A stretch of 64,000 nt of DNA from Spirochaetota bacterium (GCA_016933025.1 JAFGBT010000006.1:219078-283077), one strand, 5' to 3'. Counted from the first letter of the stretch, positions 25,557 through 33,886 are shown. Notes: generated by a model not told the origin, from the sequence alone. Translations and numbers: made by a program.

Positions 25557-25688
25557 TTATATAAGGGTAACGATATGCTCTTCACGCGCGCAAGCGATGC
25601 AGAACCTCAAACCCTCTTTCTTGTTTCGTTGCGGCACAAAAAAATGGTTGAGGTTATTGACCTCCTTGCCGCACCTTGAACACTTCAT
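25557..25688 (-). CDS. Small zinc-ribbon protein (43 aa)
   Basis: A short frame from ATG 25686-25688 to TAA 25557-25559, preceded on the minus strand by GAGGG at 7 bp spacing. The product begins MKCSRCGKEVNNLNHF and later has RFCIACAREEH: two CxxC pairs (Cys3/Cys6 and Cys30/Cys33) 24 residues apart, the pattern of a one-zinc ribbon. The protein is basic in the middle. It lies upstream of, and in the same direction as, the binding-protein gene, 111 bp away. Such mini-ribbons may bind nucleic acid or a partner protein. Function unknown; coding status rests on the paired motifs and the good ribosome site. Confidence 0.65.
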   Translation of the reverse strand: MKCSRCGKEVNNLNHFFVPQRNKKEGLRFCIACAREEHIVTLI

Positions 25689-25884
25689 CATATATCCCTC
25701 TCAATAATGAATTGGCGATCATCATTATTTTCGGAAAAAACGGGACAATTATATAAACAATTTTAACGGCAGGCTTATACGGAATATGCCGACCGGCAGG
25801 TATACAAATTAACTGGAATGACCATTATCACACCGATGGGCATACCATCTTTATGATAAATTTTCTAAAAAATATTGTTTACAG

Positions 25885-25914
25885 TTGACAGTAATATTCT
25901 AACATCGTCATAAA
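25885..25914 (+). promoter_or_regulatory. Possible promoter of the basic protein gene
   Basis: TTGACA at 25885-25890 followed after 18 bp by CATAAA (25909-25914), about 54 bp upstream of the ATG at 25968, in an AT-rich stretch. A consensus -35 with a moderate -10. Confidence 0.4.
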
Positions 25915-25967
25915 TTGGGGATTGTACAAAATAACTGTTTATCATTACATGGTGACTGGGGGATACT

Positions 25968-26318
25968 ATGCCATCAAAGCCCAGAAGCGCGGCGACACGA
26001 AAGAAAAAATCTAACGGAATATTAGAAAACCGAAAAAACACCGGCAAAGTGTCAAAGATAAAAACGAAAAAAGTCAACCTTCTGAAACTCTATTCCGAAA
26101 TGAATAAACTGGGAAACGACGCCGTTGACAAGGAAGTGATCAAGCGCTTCAAGGTCATCATCGATACCTGCGATGAGGATATTACTAAAAAGAGCCTTGC
26201 CTTTATCCTTAAAGAACCTAAAAGCGTTATCATTAGTGACTTCAGCGACAGCCTTCAGCCATACATCAAACATTACCTGTTTCTCAACAAGAGAAACAAG
26301 CGTATCAAGAAAGCATAG
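25968..26318 (+). CDS. Lysine-rich hypothetical protein (116 aa)
   Basis: No family recognised. Residues 1-38 are rich in Lys and Arg (KPRSAATRKKKSNG and similar), giving a very basic tail; residues 39-116 look like a compact helical domain (LYSEMNKLGNDAVDKEVIKRF ... FILKEPKSVIISDFSDSLQPYIK), ending in another basic run. The ATG follows a strong GGGGG ribosome site and a promoter-like sequence. There is no signal or membrane segment. The charge pattern suggests binding to nucleic acid or ribosomes, an inference only. Base composition is more AT-rich than in the flanking genes. The molybdopterin genes begin 69 bp downstream. Confidence 0.65.
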   Translation: MPSKPRSAATRKKKSNGILENRKNTGKVSKIKTKKVNLLKLYSEMNKLGNDAVDKEVIKRFKVIIDTCDEDITKKSLAFILKEPKSVIISDFSDSLQPYIKHYLFLNKRNKRIKKA

Positions 26319-26387
26319 GAGACGTCGGCGGCATACCGGTGCTCCCGAAAATGAACACCGGAGAACCAGCAAACCGGCAATACGGTA

Positions 26388-26633
26388 ATGAAAATCAAGA
26401 TTAAGGCCTTCGCCAGCGTGAGGGAAGCATGCGGGTTCGATGAAAAAGAGCTGACGGTTTCCGATGGGATCACCGTTAAAGAAGTTGTCCTCCTGCTGGA
26501 GAAAAGCCACGGCTCCCTATCCGATCTTCTCGAGTCGCTGTTATACGCCATTAACGAAGACTACTGCCACGACGATGCCACTCTTTCCAGCGGTGACACG
26601 CTGGCCATTTTCCCTCCGGTGAGCGGGGGATAA
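26388..26633 (+). CDS. moaD: MoaD: small subunit of molybdopterin synthase
   Basis: An 81-residue ubiquitin-fold sulfur carrier. It starts MKIKIKAFASVREACGFDEKEL and ends with the diagnostic Gly-Gly (FPPVSGG), which is adenylated and converted to a thiocarboxylate that supplies sulfur to cyclic pyranopterin monophosphate. moaE follows 13 bp downstream, giving the two-subunit synthase. moaA is about 36 kb away in the same window; moaB, moaC and moeA are not seen. Confidence 0.92.
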   Translation: MKIKIKAFASVREACGFDEKELTVSDGITVKEVVLLLEKSHGSLSDLLESLLYAINEDYCHDDATLSSGDTLAIFPPVSGG

Positions 26634-26646
26634 TAAAAGGAGCGCA

Positions 26647-27063
26647 ATGGTACAGGTGGTCATACAGCAGGAGCCGATTGACATAACGCGCGTCACGGCA
26701 GATGCCGGCACCGATTCTGACGGAGCGGTAGTCGTATTCATTGGCCGGGCGAGGAACAATTCCAACGGCAGGACCGTGACCCGCCTGGAGTACGAAATTT
26801 ATGACGGGATGGCGCACAAGGAACTCCGAAAGGCGGCTGAAGACGCGTCTGCCCGGTGGTCGCTTAATTCCTGCATCGTGGTCCACCGGTACGGCCCTGT
26901 CGCGATAGGTGAAGCGAGTATCATCATCGCGACCTCGGCGCCCCACCGGGACAATGCCTTCGAGGCGGCGCAGTACATCATTGACACCGTGAAGGAAAAA
27001 GTCCCCATCTGGAAAAAAGAATATTATTCTGACGGCTCCAGCTGGATTCATGAAACGGAATAA
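26647..27063 (+). CDS. moaE: MoaE: large subunit of molybdopterin synthase
   Basis: A 138-residue catalytic subunit of molybdopterin synthase. Typical stretches are GAVVVFIGRARNNSNGRTVTRLEYEIYDGMA, VVHRYGPVAIGEASIIIATSAPHRDNAFEAAQYIID, and the active-site Lys region KEKVPIWKKEYYSDGSSWI at the C-terminus. It works as a heterotetramer with MoaD. An AGGAGCGC ribosome site precedes the ATG. The 3' end overlaps the start of the phosphoglycerate mutase gene by 14 bp, so transcription continues into it. Confidence 0.95.
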   Translation: MVQVVIQQEPIDITRVTADAGTDSDGAVVVFIGRARNNSNGRTVTRLEYEIYDGMAHKELRKAAEDASARWSLNSCIVVHRYGPVAIGEASIIIATSAPHRDNAFEAAQYIIDTVKEKVPIWKKEYYSDGSSWIHETE

Positions 27064-28282
27064 CGAAGCAAAATACGCGATACTTCTCGGGGACGGGATG
27101 GCCGACCGGCCGATCGACTCCCTCGGCGGTAAAACGCTGCTGGAATACGCCGCAACGCCCAACATGGACCGCCTCGCTTCCGGCGGCATCATGGGCATGG
27201 CTCGTACTGTGCCTGAAGGTATGCAGCCGGGAAGCGATATCGCAAACCTCTCCATTCTGGGATACGATCCCCGTACTTCATTTTCCGGGCGCGCCCCTCT
27301 CGAGGCAATCAACATGGGGATCGAGCTCGGCGAAAAGGACATCGCCATCCGCTGCAACATGGTCGACATCAGGGACGGCATCATGCACGACTTCAGCGCC
27401 GGCCATATCGCATCGGAGTTTTCAGCGGTCATCATGCATGAGCTGGCCGTGGCCCTCGCTCTCGAAGGCATCGAGTTTTATCCGGGCGTTTCCTACCGGA
27501 ACATCGTTGTTTGGAGAAATTATCCGCACACCGACCTCCCGGAATCGACCCCGCCCCATGACATACAGGGCTCACCCGCCGCCGACCATCTGCCGCGCGG
27601 GGCCGGCGCGGAGCTGTTGAACCGAATCATGGAGGAATCGGCCGGTATTATAGCCTCTTCGCCAGCGATTCGGGACGCCAAATTGAAATACAAGGGGTCG
27701 CCCTCTTCGGTCTGGCTCTGGGGCTGCGGGAAAAAACCGTCAATGGAGCCGCTGACCAAACGCTTCGGCCTCCGTGGCCACACCATTTCCGCGGTAGACC
27801 TGGTCCACGGTCTCGGGCGTGCTGCAGGGCTCACGCCCATACAGGTCCCGGGCGCAACCGGCTACATCGACACGAATTATTCTGGCAAGGCCGCAGCCCT
27901 CATCAAAGGCATGAAGGAAGCAAACTTCATCTTCCTCCACGTCGAATCTCCAGACGAGTCGGGCCATGAGGGCAGCCTTGAGCACAAGCTCCAGGCCATC
28001 GAAGATTTTGACCGAAAAATCGTCGGGCCTGTCATGGAGGGGCTGTCCGTATACCCCGATCATACGGTGCTTGTTTGCCCTGACCATCCGACACCCATAA
28101 GCCTGCGGACCCACTCGTCCGATCCCATCCCGTTCTGTATATACGCATCGCGCGGATGGAAGGGATCGCCGTGCGAGGGCAAAAACGCGCCATCGTTCAG
28201 CGAAAAAAGCGGAGCGTCGACCGGGCTCTACCTCGCCGAGGGGCACCGCCTTATAGAGCTAATGATCAACAAAAAATTGTAA
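27050..28282 (+). CDS. apgM: Cofactor-independent phosphoglycerate mutase, archaeal type
   Basis: Interconverts 3- and 2-phosphoglycerate in glycolysis and gluconeogenesis. The 410 residues match the ApgM branch of the alkaline-phosphatase superfamily: KYAILLGDGMADRPIDSLGGKTLLEYA at the N-terminus, the phosphoserine candidate Ser62 in QPGSDIANLSILGYDP, and metal ligands later in HVESPDESGHEG and VCPDHPTPISLRTHSSDPIPF. This form occurs in archaea and in some anaerobic bacteria, often in place of GpmI. It overlaps moaE by 14 bp and is followed within 15 bp by the SH3-domain protein, in one run of plus-strand genes. Confidence 0.93.
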   Translation: MKRNNEAKYAILLGDGMADRPIDSLGGKTLLEYAATPNMDRLASGGIMGMARTVPEGMQPGSDIANLSILGYDPRTSFSGRAPLEAINMGIELGEKDIAIRCNMVDIRDGIMHDFSAGHIASEFSAVIMHELAVALALEGIEFYPGVSYRNIVVWRNYPHTDLPESTPPHDIQGSPAADHLPRGAGAELLNRIMEESAGIIASSPAIRDAKLKYKGSPSSVWLWGCGKKPSMEPLTKRFGLRGHTISAVDLVHGLGRAAGLTPIQVPGATGYIDTNYSGKAAALIKGMKEANFIFLHVESPDESGHEGSLEHKLQAIEDFDRKIVGPVMEGLSVYPDHTVLVCPDHPTPISLRTHSSDPIPFCIYASRGWKGSPCEGKNAPSFSEKSGASTGLYLAEGHRLIELMINKKL

Positions 28283-28296
28283 CGGGTACTGTATCC

Positions 28297-29772
28297 ATGA
28301 GAAAAGGGGCCATCATCGGAATAATCATCGCGGTGCTTGCCGTCGCGCTTACCATAACCGGATTCTTCGTCTTTTCATCGAACGACCTTGAAAAAGCCAT
28401 TGATGAATTCGAGGATGGGGACTACAAGGACGCGATCCTGATGCTGAACCACCTTGCCATAACGGCGGACTACGATACTGGCGAGAAGATATACTATTAT
28501 CGTTGCCGGGCGATCAACGGCCTCGGATTTCAGCTGGAGGACAAATTCAGCGATGAGCTTGCCGATATCGCGCAGGATAAAAAGAAGAGCAAAGACTACA
28601 ATGAAATCAGGAAAGATATTGAAGAATACCTCGCCGATCTCAATGAGACTATCGGCGGCGACCTCACTCTCGTACCCGCCATGAAGCAGAGCAGGATCGT
28701 ACCGCGGGGAAAATTCTACGAGGAGTTCGTTGCGCGGTATCGGGGAAGCGGGCTTATTGAAGACCTCCGGTTCGAGGAAGTACAGAACCTGGGGAAAACC
28801 GACCCCGACAGGCTCGTCCCGGCGATGATCAGCTTCTATAACACATATCCTAATACCGATTACATTTCCAGCATGGTAAAAACGATCTTCGACGGCCTGC
28901 AGTCCGGCTCGTTCAACATCCCGGGCAATCAGGACGTCCTCTGGGAGATGATTATCGCCTATGTGAAACGCTACCCCACGAGTCCGGAAACCAACAAGCT
29001 CTTTTCATGCAACGGGGACAACGTCAATCTCCGCAACAGCCCCGGAATTGACGGCAAGCTGGTCGGCAAAATAACCCGCGACGAGATACTCATCCAGCTC
29101 GAAAAATCAATGGACACCACACAGGTTGGCGATGTACGGGATTACTGGTACCGCGTGGCGAGCATCAAGGGTCCGAAGGGCTGGATCTTCGGCAAATTCC
29201 TTGCACCGATAGATCTCTCCAAGTACCGGGAAAAGGCAACCGATGAAAAATGGACGATCGATGAGCACTTCGCCGACTGGAGCGATTCCCACACCCCACT
29301 GAGCTGGGCGCATGTTCCCGGGAGCGATCCGAGCGGGATCAATTTTTCGATGAAGGGCGGGAAAAAGATCGCCGAGCTGAATTCCGCCAAGGGCTCGATG
29401 ACGGGCCTCTTCAGCCGATCAAGCGCCGCGCGGGCGTTCAGTATAGTATCGCGGGCGCGCTTTACGGGAGGCGACGCGTTTATGATCTTCGCGTATGTGC
29501 CGGCCGGGGACCGCGCGTTTTATGTGAGGCTCGGGGAAAGCAGTGTCGATGTATCGGGCAGGACCATCCCGCTCGGCACCCTCGAATGGCACGACTATCT
29601 TCTCACCAGCGAAGACGGCCGCTTCGCGAGCCTCTTCATTGACGGGCAGTTGGTTTCGAGCCGTATCGAGCCGGCACATAACAAGTACTTCACGACCCGG
29701 GGCATCTATATCCTGCACTCGCCGAAAGAGGATAACTCCCGGGGGGAGATGGAGTTCGTGAAGGTCAGATAG
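28297..29772 (+). CDS. Membrane-anchored SH3-domain protein with C-terminal lectin-like domain
   Basis: 491 residues from the ATG at 28297 (MRKGAIIGIIIAVLAVALTITG). A longer frame begins inside apgM but its first 47 residues lack any protein-like signal. One N-terminal membrane anchor (about 4-25) is followed by helical, TPR-like sequence (about 30-130), a bacterial SH3 domain at about 235-305 (VNLRNSPGIDGKLVGKI ... YWYRVASIKGPKGWIFGKFL), and a C-terminal beta-rich region (about 340-491) resembling laminin-G/concanavalin-like folds. SH3 domains of this type bind peptidoglycan, so a periplasmic envelope role is likely. It starts 14 bp after apgM. Confidence 0.82.
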   Translation: MRKGAIIGIIIAVLAVALTITGFFVFSSNDLEKAIDEFEDGDYKDAILMLNHLAITADYDTGEKIYYYRCRAINGLGFQLEDKFSDELADIAQDKKKSKDYNEIRKDIEEYLADLNETIGGDLTLVPAMKQSRIVPRGKFYEEFVARYRGSGLIEDLRFEEVQNLGKTDPDRLVPAMISFYNTYPNTDYISSMVKTIFDGLQSGSFNIPGNQDVLWEMIIAYVKRYPTSPETNKLFSCNGDNVNLRNSPGIDGKLVGKITRDEILIQLEKSMDTTQVGDVRDYWYRVASIKGPKGWIFGKFLAPIDLSKYREKATDEKWTIDEHFADWSDSHTPLSWAHVPGSDPSGINFSMKGGKKIAELNSAKGSMTGLFSRSSAARAFSIVSRARFTGGDAFMIFAYVPAGDRAFYVRLGESSVDVSGRTIPLGTLEWHDYLLTSEDGRFASLFIDGQLVSSRIEPAHNKYFTTRGIYILHSPKEDNSRGEMEFVKVR

Positions 29773-29862
29773 CACACTATAGATTACTCAGAATTGCCCC
29801 GCATGTTGCCACAGCGCCAATCGCATCAAAGCCGTCTGCCCGATTCACATGATTCATCGGCG

Positions 29863-30828
29863 ATGGCCAGGGCCATCAGAGAGATGAATCGCCATGGCTC
29901 ACGGAGAGTTCCTTTCATTTTCATAATCGATTATTCCATGCAGAAGCCGGTAATTATCCCTATCGATGCCGTGGACCCTGCCGCAATACTCTACGATTTC
30001 AATGGATTTACAAATTCAACGGGATATACGCCGCTGGGCAGCAAGCTGCGTCTCGAAAAAAAACCTGTCTCATATGACACATACAAATCCGCCTTTGACA
30101 TAGTAGTAAACCATCAGCTGGAGGGCGACTCATACCTCGCGAACCTGACCTTCCCCACGCAGATTGATATTAATCTTTCACTAAAAGAGATATTCCATCA
30201 TTCAGAAGCACCTTACAGATTGTGGTTGAAAGACAGATTCGTCGTTTTTTCTCCAGAACCGTTCATACGCATAAGTAACGCCAGGATATCATCATTCCCG
30301 ATGAAAGGAACCATCGATGCGTCAATTCCCGGCGCGAGAGAGCTTCTCATCGGCAACGAGAAAGAATTCGCCGAGCACCTCACCATCGTGGATCTCATCC
30401 GGAATGACCTCAACAGGGTGTCATCCGGGGTATCCGTTGCTCGCTTTCGTTATATTGAAGAAATCGACACCCACGCCGGCCGTCTGCTCCAGTCAAGCTC
30501 GCAGATAACCGGAACCCTTATACGCGATTACAATACAATCATCGGGAACATACTCGCGGCCCTCCTCCCGGCAGGTTCCATCACCGGTGCGCCGAAGAAA
30601 AAAACCGTCGAAATAATCAGGAAAGCTGAGAACTACGAGAGGGCCTATTACACGGGCGTATGCGGCTTCTTTGATGGAGAAACCCTCGACAGCTGCGTAA
30701 TGATTCGTTTTATTGAAAAAACCGATGCAGGGGCCTTCTTCAAAAGCGGAGGCGGAATAACTGTATATAGCGATCCGATGCACGAATACCAGGAACTCAT
30801 CGAGAAAGTCTATGTCCCGATTATTTGA
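29863..30828 (+). CDS. pabB: Aminodeoxychorismate synthase component I
   Basis: About 321 residues of the chorismate-binding fold. It converts chorismate with ammonia to aminodeoxychorismate for folate synthesis. Landmarks are SYLANLTFPTQI, RFVVFSPEPFIRI, FPMKGTIDA, HLTIVDLIRNDLNRVS, GSITGAPKKKTVEII and YYTGVCGFFDG, which include the chorismate and magnesium residues. It lacks the long N-terminal domain of larger PabB or TrpE proteins, as in the short PabB forms. The start is uncertain (ATGs at 29794, 29863 and 29884, none with a strong ribosome site). The next gene, a class IV aminotransferase, overlaps by 17 bp, the usual pabB-pabC pairing. Confidence 0.92.
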   Translation: MARAIREMNRHGSRRVPFIFIIDYSMQKPVIIPIDAVDPAAILYDFNGFTNSTGYTPLGSKLRLEKKPVSYDTYKSAFDIVVNHQLEGDSYLANLTFPTQIDINLSLKEIFHHSEAPYRLWLKDRFVVFSPEPFIRISNARISSFPMKGTIDASIPGARELLIGNEKEFAEHLTIVDLIRNDLNRVSSGVSVARFRYIEEIDTHAGRLLQSSSQITGTLIRDYNTIIGNILAALLPAGSITGAPKKKTVEIIRKAENYERAYYTGVCGFFDGETLDSCVMIRFIEKTDAGAFFKSGGGITVYSDPMHEYQELIEKVYVPII

Positions 30829-31408
30829 AACCATACGAGTCAGAAACGGCATTCCGGATAACATTCCTTTTCACGCCGTCCGGATGAACAATTCAAGAAA
30901 AGAACTCCTCGGCTGCGAGGATCATATTGATCTTCAAGCAGCATTAATTGTGCCGGAGCGCTGCAGCGCCGGCAGATACAAGTGCAGAGTGGTTTATTCC
31001 ACCGAAATACATGATGTTACGTTTGAACCCTATGCGGGCCGCGTCATTGAGAGCCTACAAGTCATCAAGTGCGACTGGATTGAATACCGACACAAATACT
31101 GCGACAGGGACATGATTGATCAGTTATACGGCCTGAGGGGCCACTGCGATGACATACTCATCATAAAAAACAACCGCGTCACCGATACGTCTATAGGCAA
31201 TATTGTTTTTTATGATGGCAGCCGATGGATTACCTCGGATACACCTCTTCTCAAAGGAACAAAGCGGGAACAACTGCTGTCCGCAGGGAAAATCACCGAA
31301 GCTAAAATTGGCGCAACTGATATCATCGGTTTTAAAAAATCATGCATCATAAATGCCATGCTTGATATAGACGAGGCTTCTGTCGAAATCGGTAAAATTA
31401 TTATATAA
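30812..31408 (+). CDS. pabC: Aminodeoxychorismate lyase-like protein, short form
   Basis: A 198-residue fold-type IV PLP protein. YRHKYCDRDMIDQL holds the likely PLP lysine, DDILIIKNNRVTDTSIGNIVFYDGSRWITSDTPLLKGTKREQLL is the family's central signature, and the C-terminus ends soon after. Full PabC proteins are about 270 residues; this is the shortened type found beside or fused to short PabB. It would release pyruvate from aminodeoxychorismate to give p-aminobenzoate. Overlap with pabB supports the role. Local base composition is more AT-rich than in the upstream genes. Confidence 0.85.
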   Translation: MSRLFETIRVRNGIPDNIPFHAVRMNNSRKELLGCEDHIDLQAALIVPERCSAGRYKCRVVYSTEIHDVTFEPYAGRVIESLQVIKCDWIEYRHKYCDRDMIDQLYGLRGHCDDILIIKNNRVTDTSIGNIVFYDGSRWITSDTPLLKGTKREQLLSAGKITEAKIGATDIIGFKKSCIINAMLDIDEASVEIGKIII

Positions 31409-31444
31409 TACAGTCAGGAGACCTGTCGTACAGGAATAGCGGCA

Positions 31445-32485
31445 TCACATCCCGATATCCTTGAACGTCCCCATCTCATTGATGATTTTTACCGCCCCTT
31501 CGATCACCTGAAACACCAGCGCGGCTCCAGTCCCCTCCCCGAGCCGCATATCAAGCGCCAGGATCGGCTCCAGACCGAGAATCCTGCTAATCACGGCAAC
31601 ACCCGGCTCCGCGCTCGCGTGAGAAGTAAACATAAAATCCCGCGCGCCGGGGTGCATCTTCACCGCAGCCACGGCGGCTGCGCCGGCAATGAATCCGTCG
31701 ATCACGATCGGCCTTCTTCTGGCCGCGGCCGCCAGGTAACATCCTGCAAGGCCGGCGATATCAAACCCGCCGACCTTAGCGAGCACGTCTACAGAATCGG
31801 CCGGGTCAGGACGGTTCAGCTCAAGGGCCCTCCGAATCACGTCTTTTTTATGGCGCAGCCCATCGTCTGTGAGACCAGCTCCCCGCCCGACGATCTCGTC
31901 GATATTCCATCCGGTCAGGGCGTAGAGGACAGCGCTTGAAGTTGTCGTGTTGCCTATGCCGATTTCACCGGTTCCAAGAATGTCAGCCCCGGCATCGATC
32001 GCGCCATTCGTCTCTTCGATACCGATCTCGATTGCCCGCACCGCCTCGTCTCGCGCCATGGCCGGTCCCTTTGTCATGTTGGATGTGCCCCGACGGATTT
32101 TTCGGTCGACTATGCCTCCCCGCGTGACATCGCCGTAGAGGCCGAGATCAACAACCACCAGCTCGGCGCCCGCGTGACGCGCCAGCACCGAAACGCCGGA
32201 CATACCCCGCAGCATCATTTCGGCCACAAGGGTGCTAATTTCACTCGGGAACGAGCTGACCTTTTCTTCAGTAACGCCGTTGTCACCGCACATGACGAGT
32301 ATTGTTTTTTTCCTAACAGAGCCGCCGACCGAGCCATGTATGCCAGCAAGCTTTACCGCGATGTCTTCCAGCCGCCCCAGGCTTCCCGGAGGCTTAAGGA
32401 GACTATCAAGCCTTGTCCTGGCCGCCGACATGGCGCGCCCGTCAGGGGGGCGAACATTATTCATAGTTGAATCGATTAAACCCAT
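31445..32485 (-). CDS. cobT: Nicotinate-nucleotide:dimethylbenzimidazole phosphoribosyltransferase
   Basis: Activates the lower-ligand base of cobalamin by forming alpha-ribazole phosphate. About 346 residues from ATG 32485, which has AGGGA upstream; the longer frame adds 35 atypical residues that run towards the RHH gene. Landmarks are LDSLLKPPGSLGRLEDIAVKLAGI, VMCGDNGVTEEKVSSFPSEIS, DILGTGEIGIGNTTTSSAVLYAL and DGFIAGAAAVAA, with the catalytic Glu near FMFTSHASAEPG or in the C-terminal GEGTGAALVF. It is the last gene of the cobU-cobS-RHH-cobT run, 37 bp after the RHH gene. Confidence 0.95.
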   Translation of the reverse strand: MGLIDSTMNNVRPPDGRAMSAARTRLDSLLKPPGSLGRLEDIAVKLAGIHGSVGGSVRKKTILVMCGDNGVTEEKVSSFPSEISTLVAEMMLRGMSGVSVLARHAGAELVVVDLGLYGDVTRGGIVDRKIRRGTSNMTKGPAMARDEAVRAIEIGIEETNGAIDAGADILGTGEIGIGNTTTSSAVLYALTGWNIDEIVGRGAGLTDDGLRHKKDVIRRALELNRPDPADSVDVLAKVGGFDIAGLAGCYLAAAARRRPIVIDGFIAGAAAVAAVKMHPGARDFMFTSHASAEPGVAVISRILGLEPILALDMRLGEGTGAALVFQVIEGAVKIINEMGTFKDIGM

Positions 32486-32522
32486 ACAAAAATTCCCTTG
32501 TCGCTGGTAATTAAACATTGAT

Positions 32523-32960
32523 TCATAATATTCTTTCAATGTGAAGGGGAAATCCCCAGTAAAATTTCCAGCAGATAATATTGTCAACAAGCTCTTTTAT
32601 TATAATATAATTTTTTTGATGATAGTTATCGCCAATATTATCTTTTACAACTTTATTCAGATATCGTTTTACCGCATATGCCAATAAAAATGAAACAGAC
32701 ATCTTGCGCAACCTTCTCATATCCTGAAAGTACTCGTAGTCATCAATTCGGTATTTTATATGAAAGGTATGCCAATCATCAGGCCCCTTCCTTTCCTGGT
32801 ATCTTACCAGCCTGCCGAATTCTCCCGGATTATTAACATCATTCATTAATTTCTTTAACAAAATAACAATCAGTTCAGAAGGAGAGACTCCCCTCGACAC
32901 AGCTACCGATGTAATTTTCTTTAGAATTCCAACATCAATATTCAATGTAGTTTTCATCAT
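32523..32960 (-). CDS. Ribbon-helix-helix protein inside the cobalamin operon
   Basis: About 145 residues from ATG 32960 (MMKTTLNIDVGILKKI), with AAGGAAGG upstream. Residues 3-40 fit a ribbon-helix-helix DNA-binding unit: a strand KTTLNIDVG, then helix ITSVAVSRG, turn VSPSEL and helix IVILLKKLM. A second region (about 65-105, YRIDDYEYFQDMRRLRKMSVSFLLAYAVKRYL) could be another such unit or a dimerisation domain. The gene is clearly more AT-rich than cobS and cobT on either side, suggesting insertion by transfer. Two near-identical palindromes (32985-32996 and 33037-33048) lie just upstream, consistent with self-regulation. Target genes are unknown. Confidence 0.78.
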   Translation of the reverse strand: MMKTTLNIDVGILKKITSVAVSRGVSPSELIVILLKKLMNDVNNPGEFGRLVRYQERKGPDDWHTFHIKYRIDDYEYFQDMRRLRKMSVSFLLAYAVKRYLNKVVKDNIGDNYHQKNYIIIKELVDNIICWKFYWGFPLHIERIL

Positions 32961-32984
32961 CCTCGGCCTTCCTTTATCGTACTT

Positions 32985-33048
32985 GTAAATATTTACGAAT
33001 AACAACAGCCAGTGATGAAATTTTTTTATCTATACTGTAAATTTTTAC
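32985..33048. promoter_or_regulatory. Twin operator candidate upstream of the RHH gene
   Basis: GTAAATATTTAC at 32985-32996 is a perfect 12-bp palindrome, and GTAAATTTTTAC at 33037-33048 differs by one base. Their starts are 52 bp apart, close to five helical turns, and the nearer is 25 bp from the RHH start codon. The spacing and position fit cooperative binding by the adjacent RHH protein. Confidence 0.6.
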
Positions 33049-33063
33049 GCAATAGTGTACATC

Positions 33064-33852
33064 CTACAAAAAAACCAAATGCTGCCATGAGAAAAGCTTA
33101 TCCAGGACCAGCACGGATAGAAGAAACACCACCTCGGAAAGTTCAATCACCGCACCGATAACGTCTCCCGTTATCCCGCCTATTCTGAATTTTGCGTAAA
33201 GATTCGCTGCAAGAGCAAAAGCAATGATAATCATGACAAGGGGAATAAGGGCCAACCGCAAGAACAGGACGGATGCAACGCATGCCGCGATTGTGGCAAG
33301 GACAATTTCGACGGCTCCTGTGTGCCTGACAAGCCCGGCCGCCGGGCCCGTATCGTTTTCCCGTGCATAAGGAGAGAGTCCGGCGCTCCACGCAATTGTC
33401 ATTCTCGAGAGTACGGGCATTACAACGATGCATCGTGCCAGATATGCATCCGGAAGCGAAAACAGCAGAAGATATTTCACCAGAAGTGTCAAGAACAGGG
33501 CGATGGCGCCGCTGGTACCGAGGCGTGAATCCTTCATGATGGACAGGACCCGCTCGCGCTCGCGGTAACTGAAGAAACCGTCAAAGGTGTCGGCCAGGCC
33601 GTCGAGGTGGAGCCCGCCGGTGACACCGATCTCTGCTATCATCGCGGCAATGACCGCAACAGACGTATTATCCAGAAGGCCGAACAAGAGGTATGCGCCG
33701 ACCGATATCATGCCGATGAGGAGTCCGATGATGGGCGCGAATGCCGAGCCGGCCGCAAATGCCCGGTCGTCGTATTCAAGCCTGATAGGGACAGGAATCC
33801 TCGTCAGAAATTGGAGATGCAAAATGAAACCCCTGATATAATTGCCGATCAT
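33064..33852 (-). CDS. cobS: Adenosylcobinamide-GDP ribazoletransferase (cobalamin synthase)
   Basis: Joins adenosylcobinamide-GDP and alpha-ribazole at the membrane to finish the nucleotide loop of cobalamin. The 262 residues include about six membrane helices and the signatures HLQFLTRIPVP, GGLHLDGLADTFDGFFS (acidic, metal-binding), RLGTSGAIALFLTLLVKY and GGITGDVIGAVIELSEV. cobU lies 34 bp upstream. The AT-rich RHH gene separates it from cobT, which completes the same pathway. Confidence 0.95.
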   Translation of the reverse strand: MIGNYIRGFILHLQFLTRIPVPIRLEYDDRAFAAGSAFAPIIGLLIGMISVGAYLLFGLLDNTSVAVIAAMIAEIGVTGGLHLDGLADTFDGFFSYRERERVLSIMKDSRLGTSGAIALFLTLLVKYLLLFSLPDAYLARCIVVMPVLSRMTIAWSAGLSPYARENDTGPAAGLVRHTGAVEIVLATIAACVASVLFLRLALIPLVMIIIAFALAANLYAKFRIGGITGDVIGAVIELSEVVFLLSVLVLDKLFSWQHLVFL

Positions 33853-33886
33853 CTACCGTAACCAAACCATGTAATTTGTTGGCGGG

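Noticed and set aside
32486..32590. An N-terminal extension of cobT by 35 residues, running back to 32590.
   Set aside because: The extension overlaps the RHH gene, has no resemblance to CobT, and ATG 32485 has a proper ribosome site.
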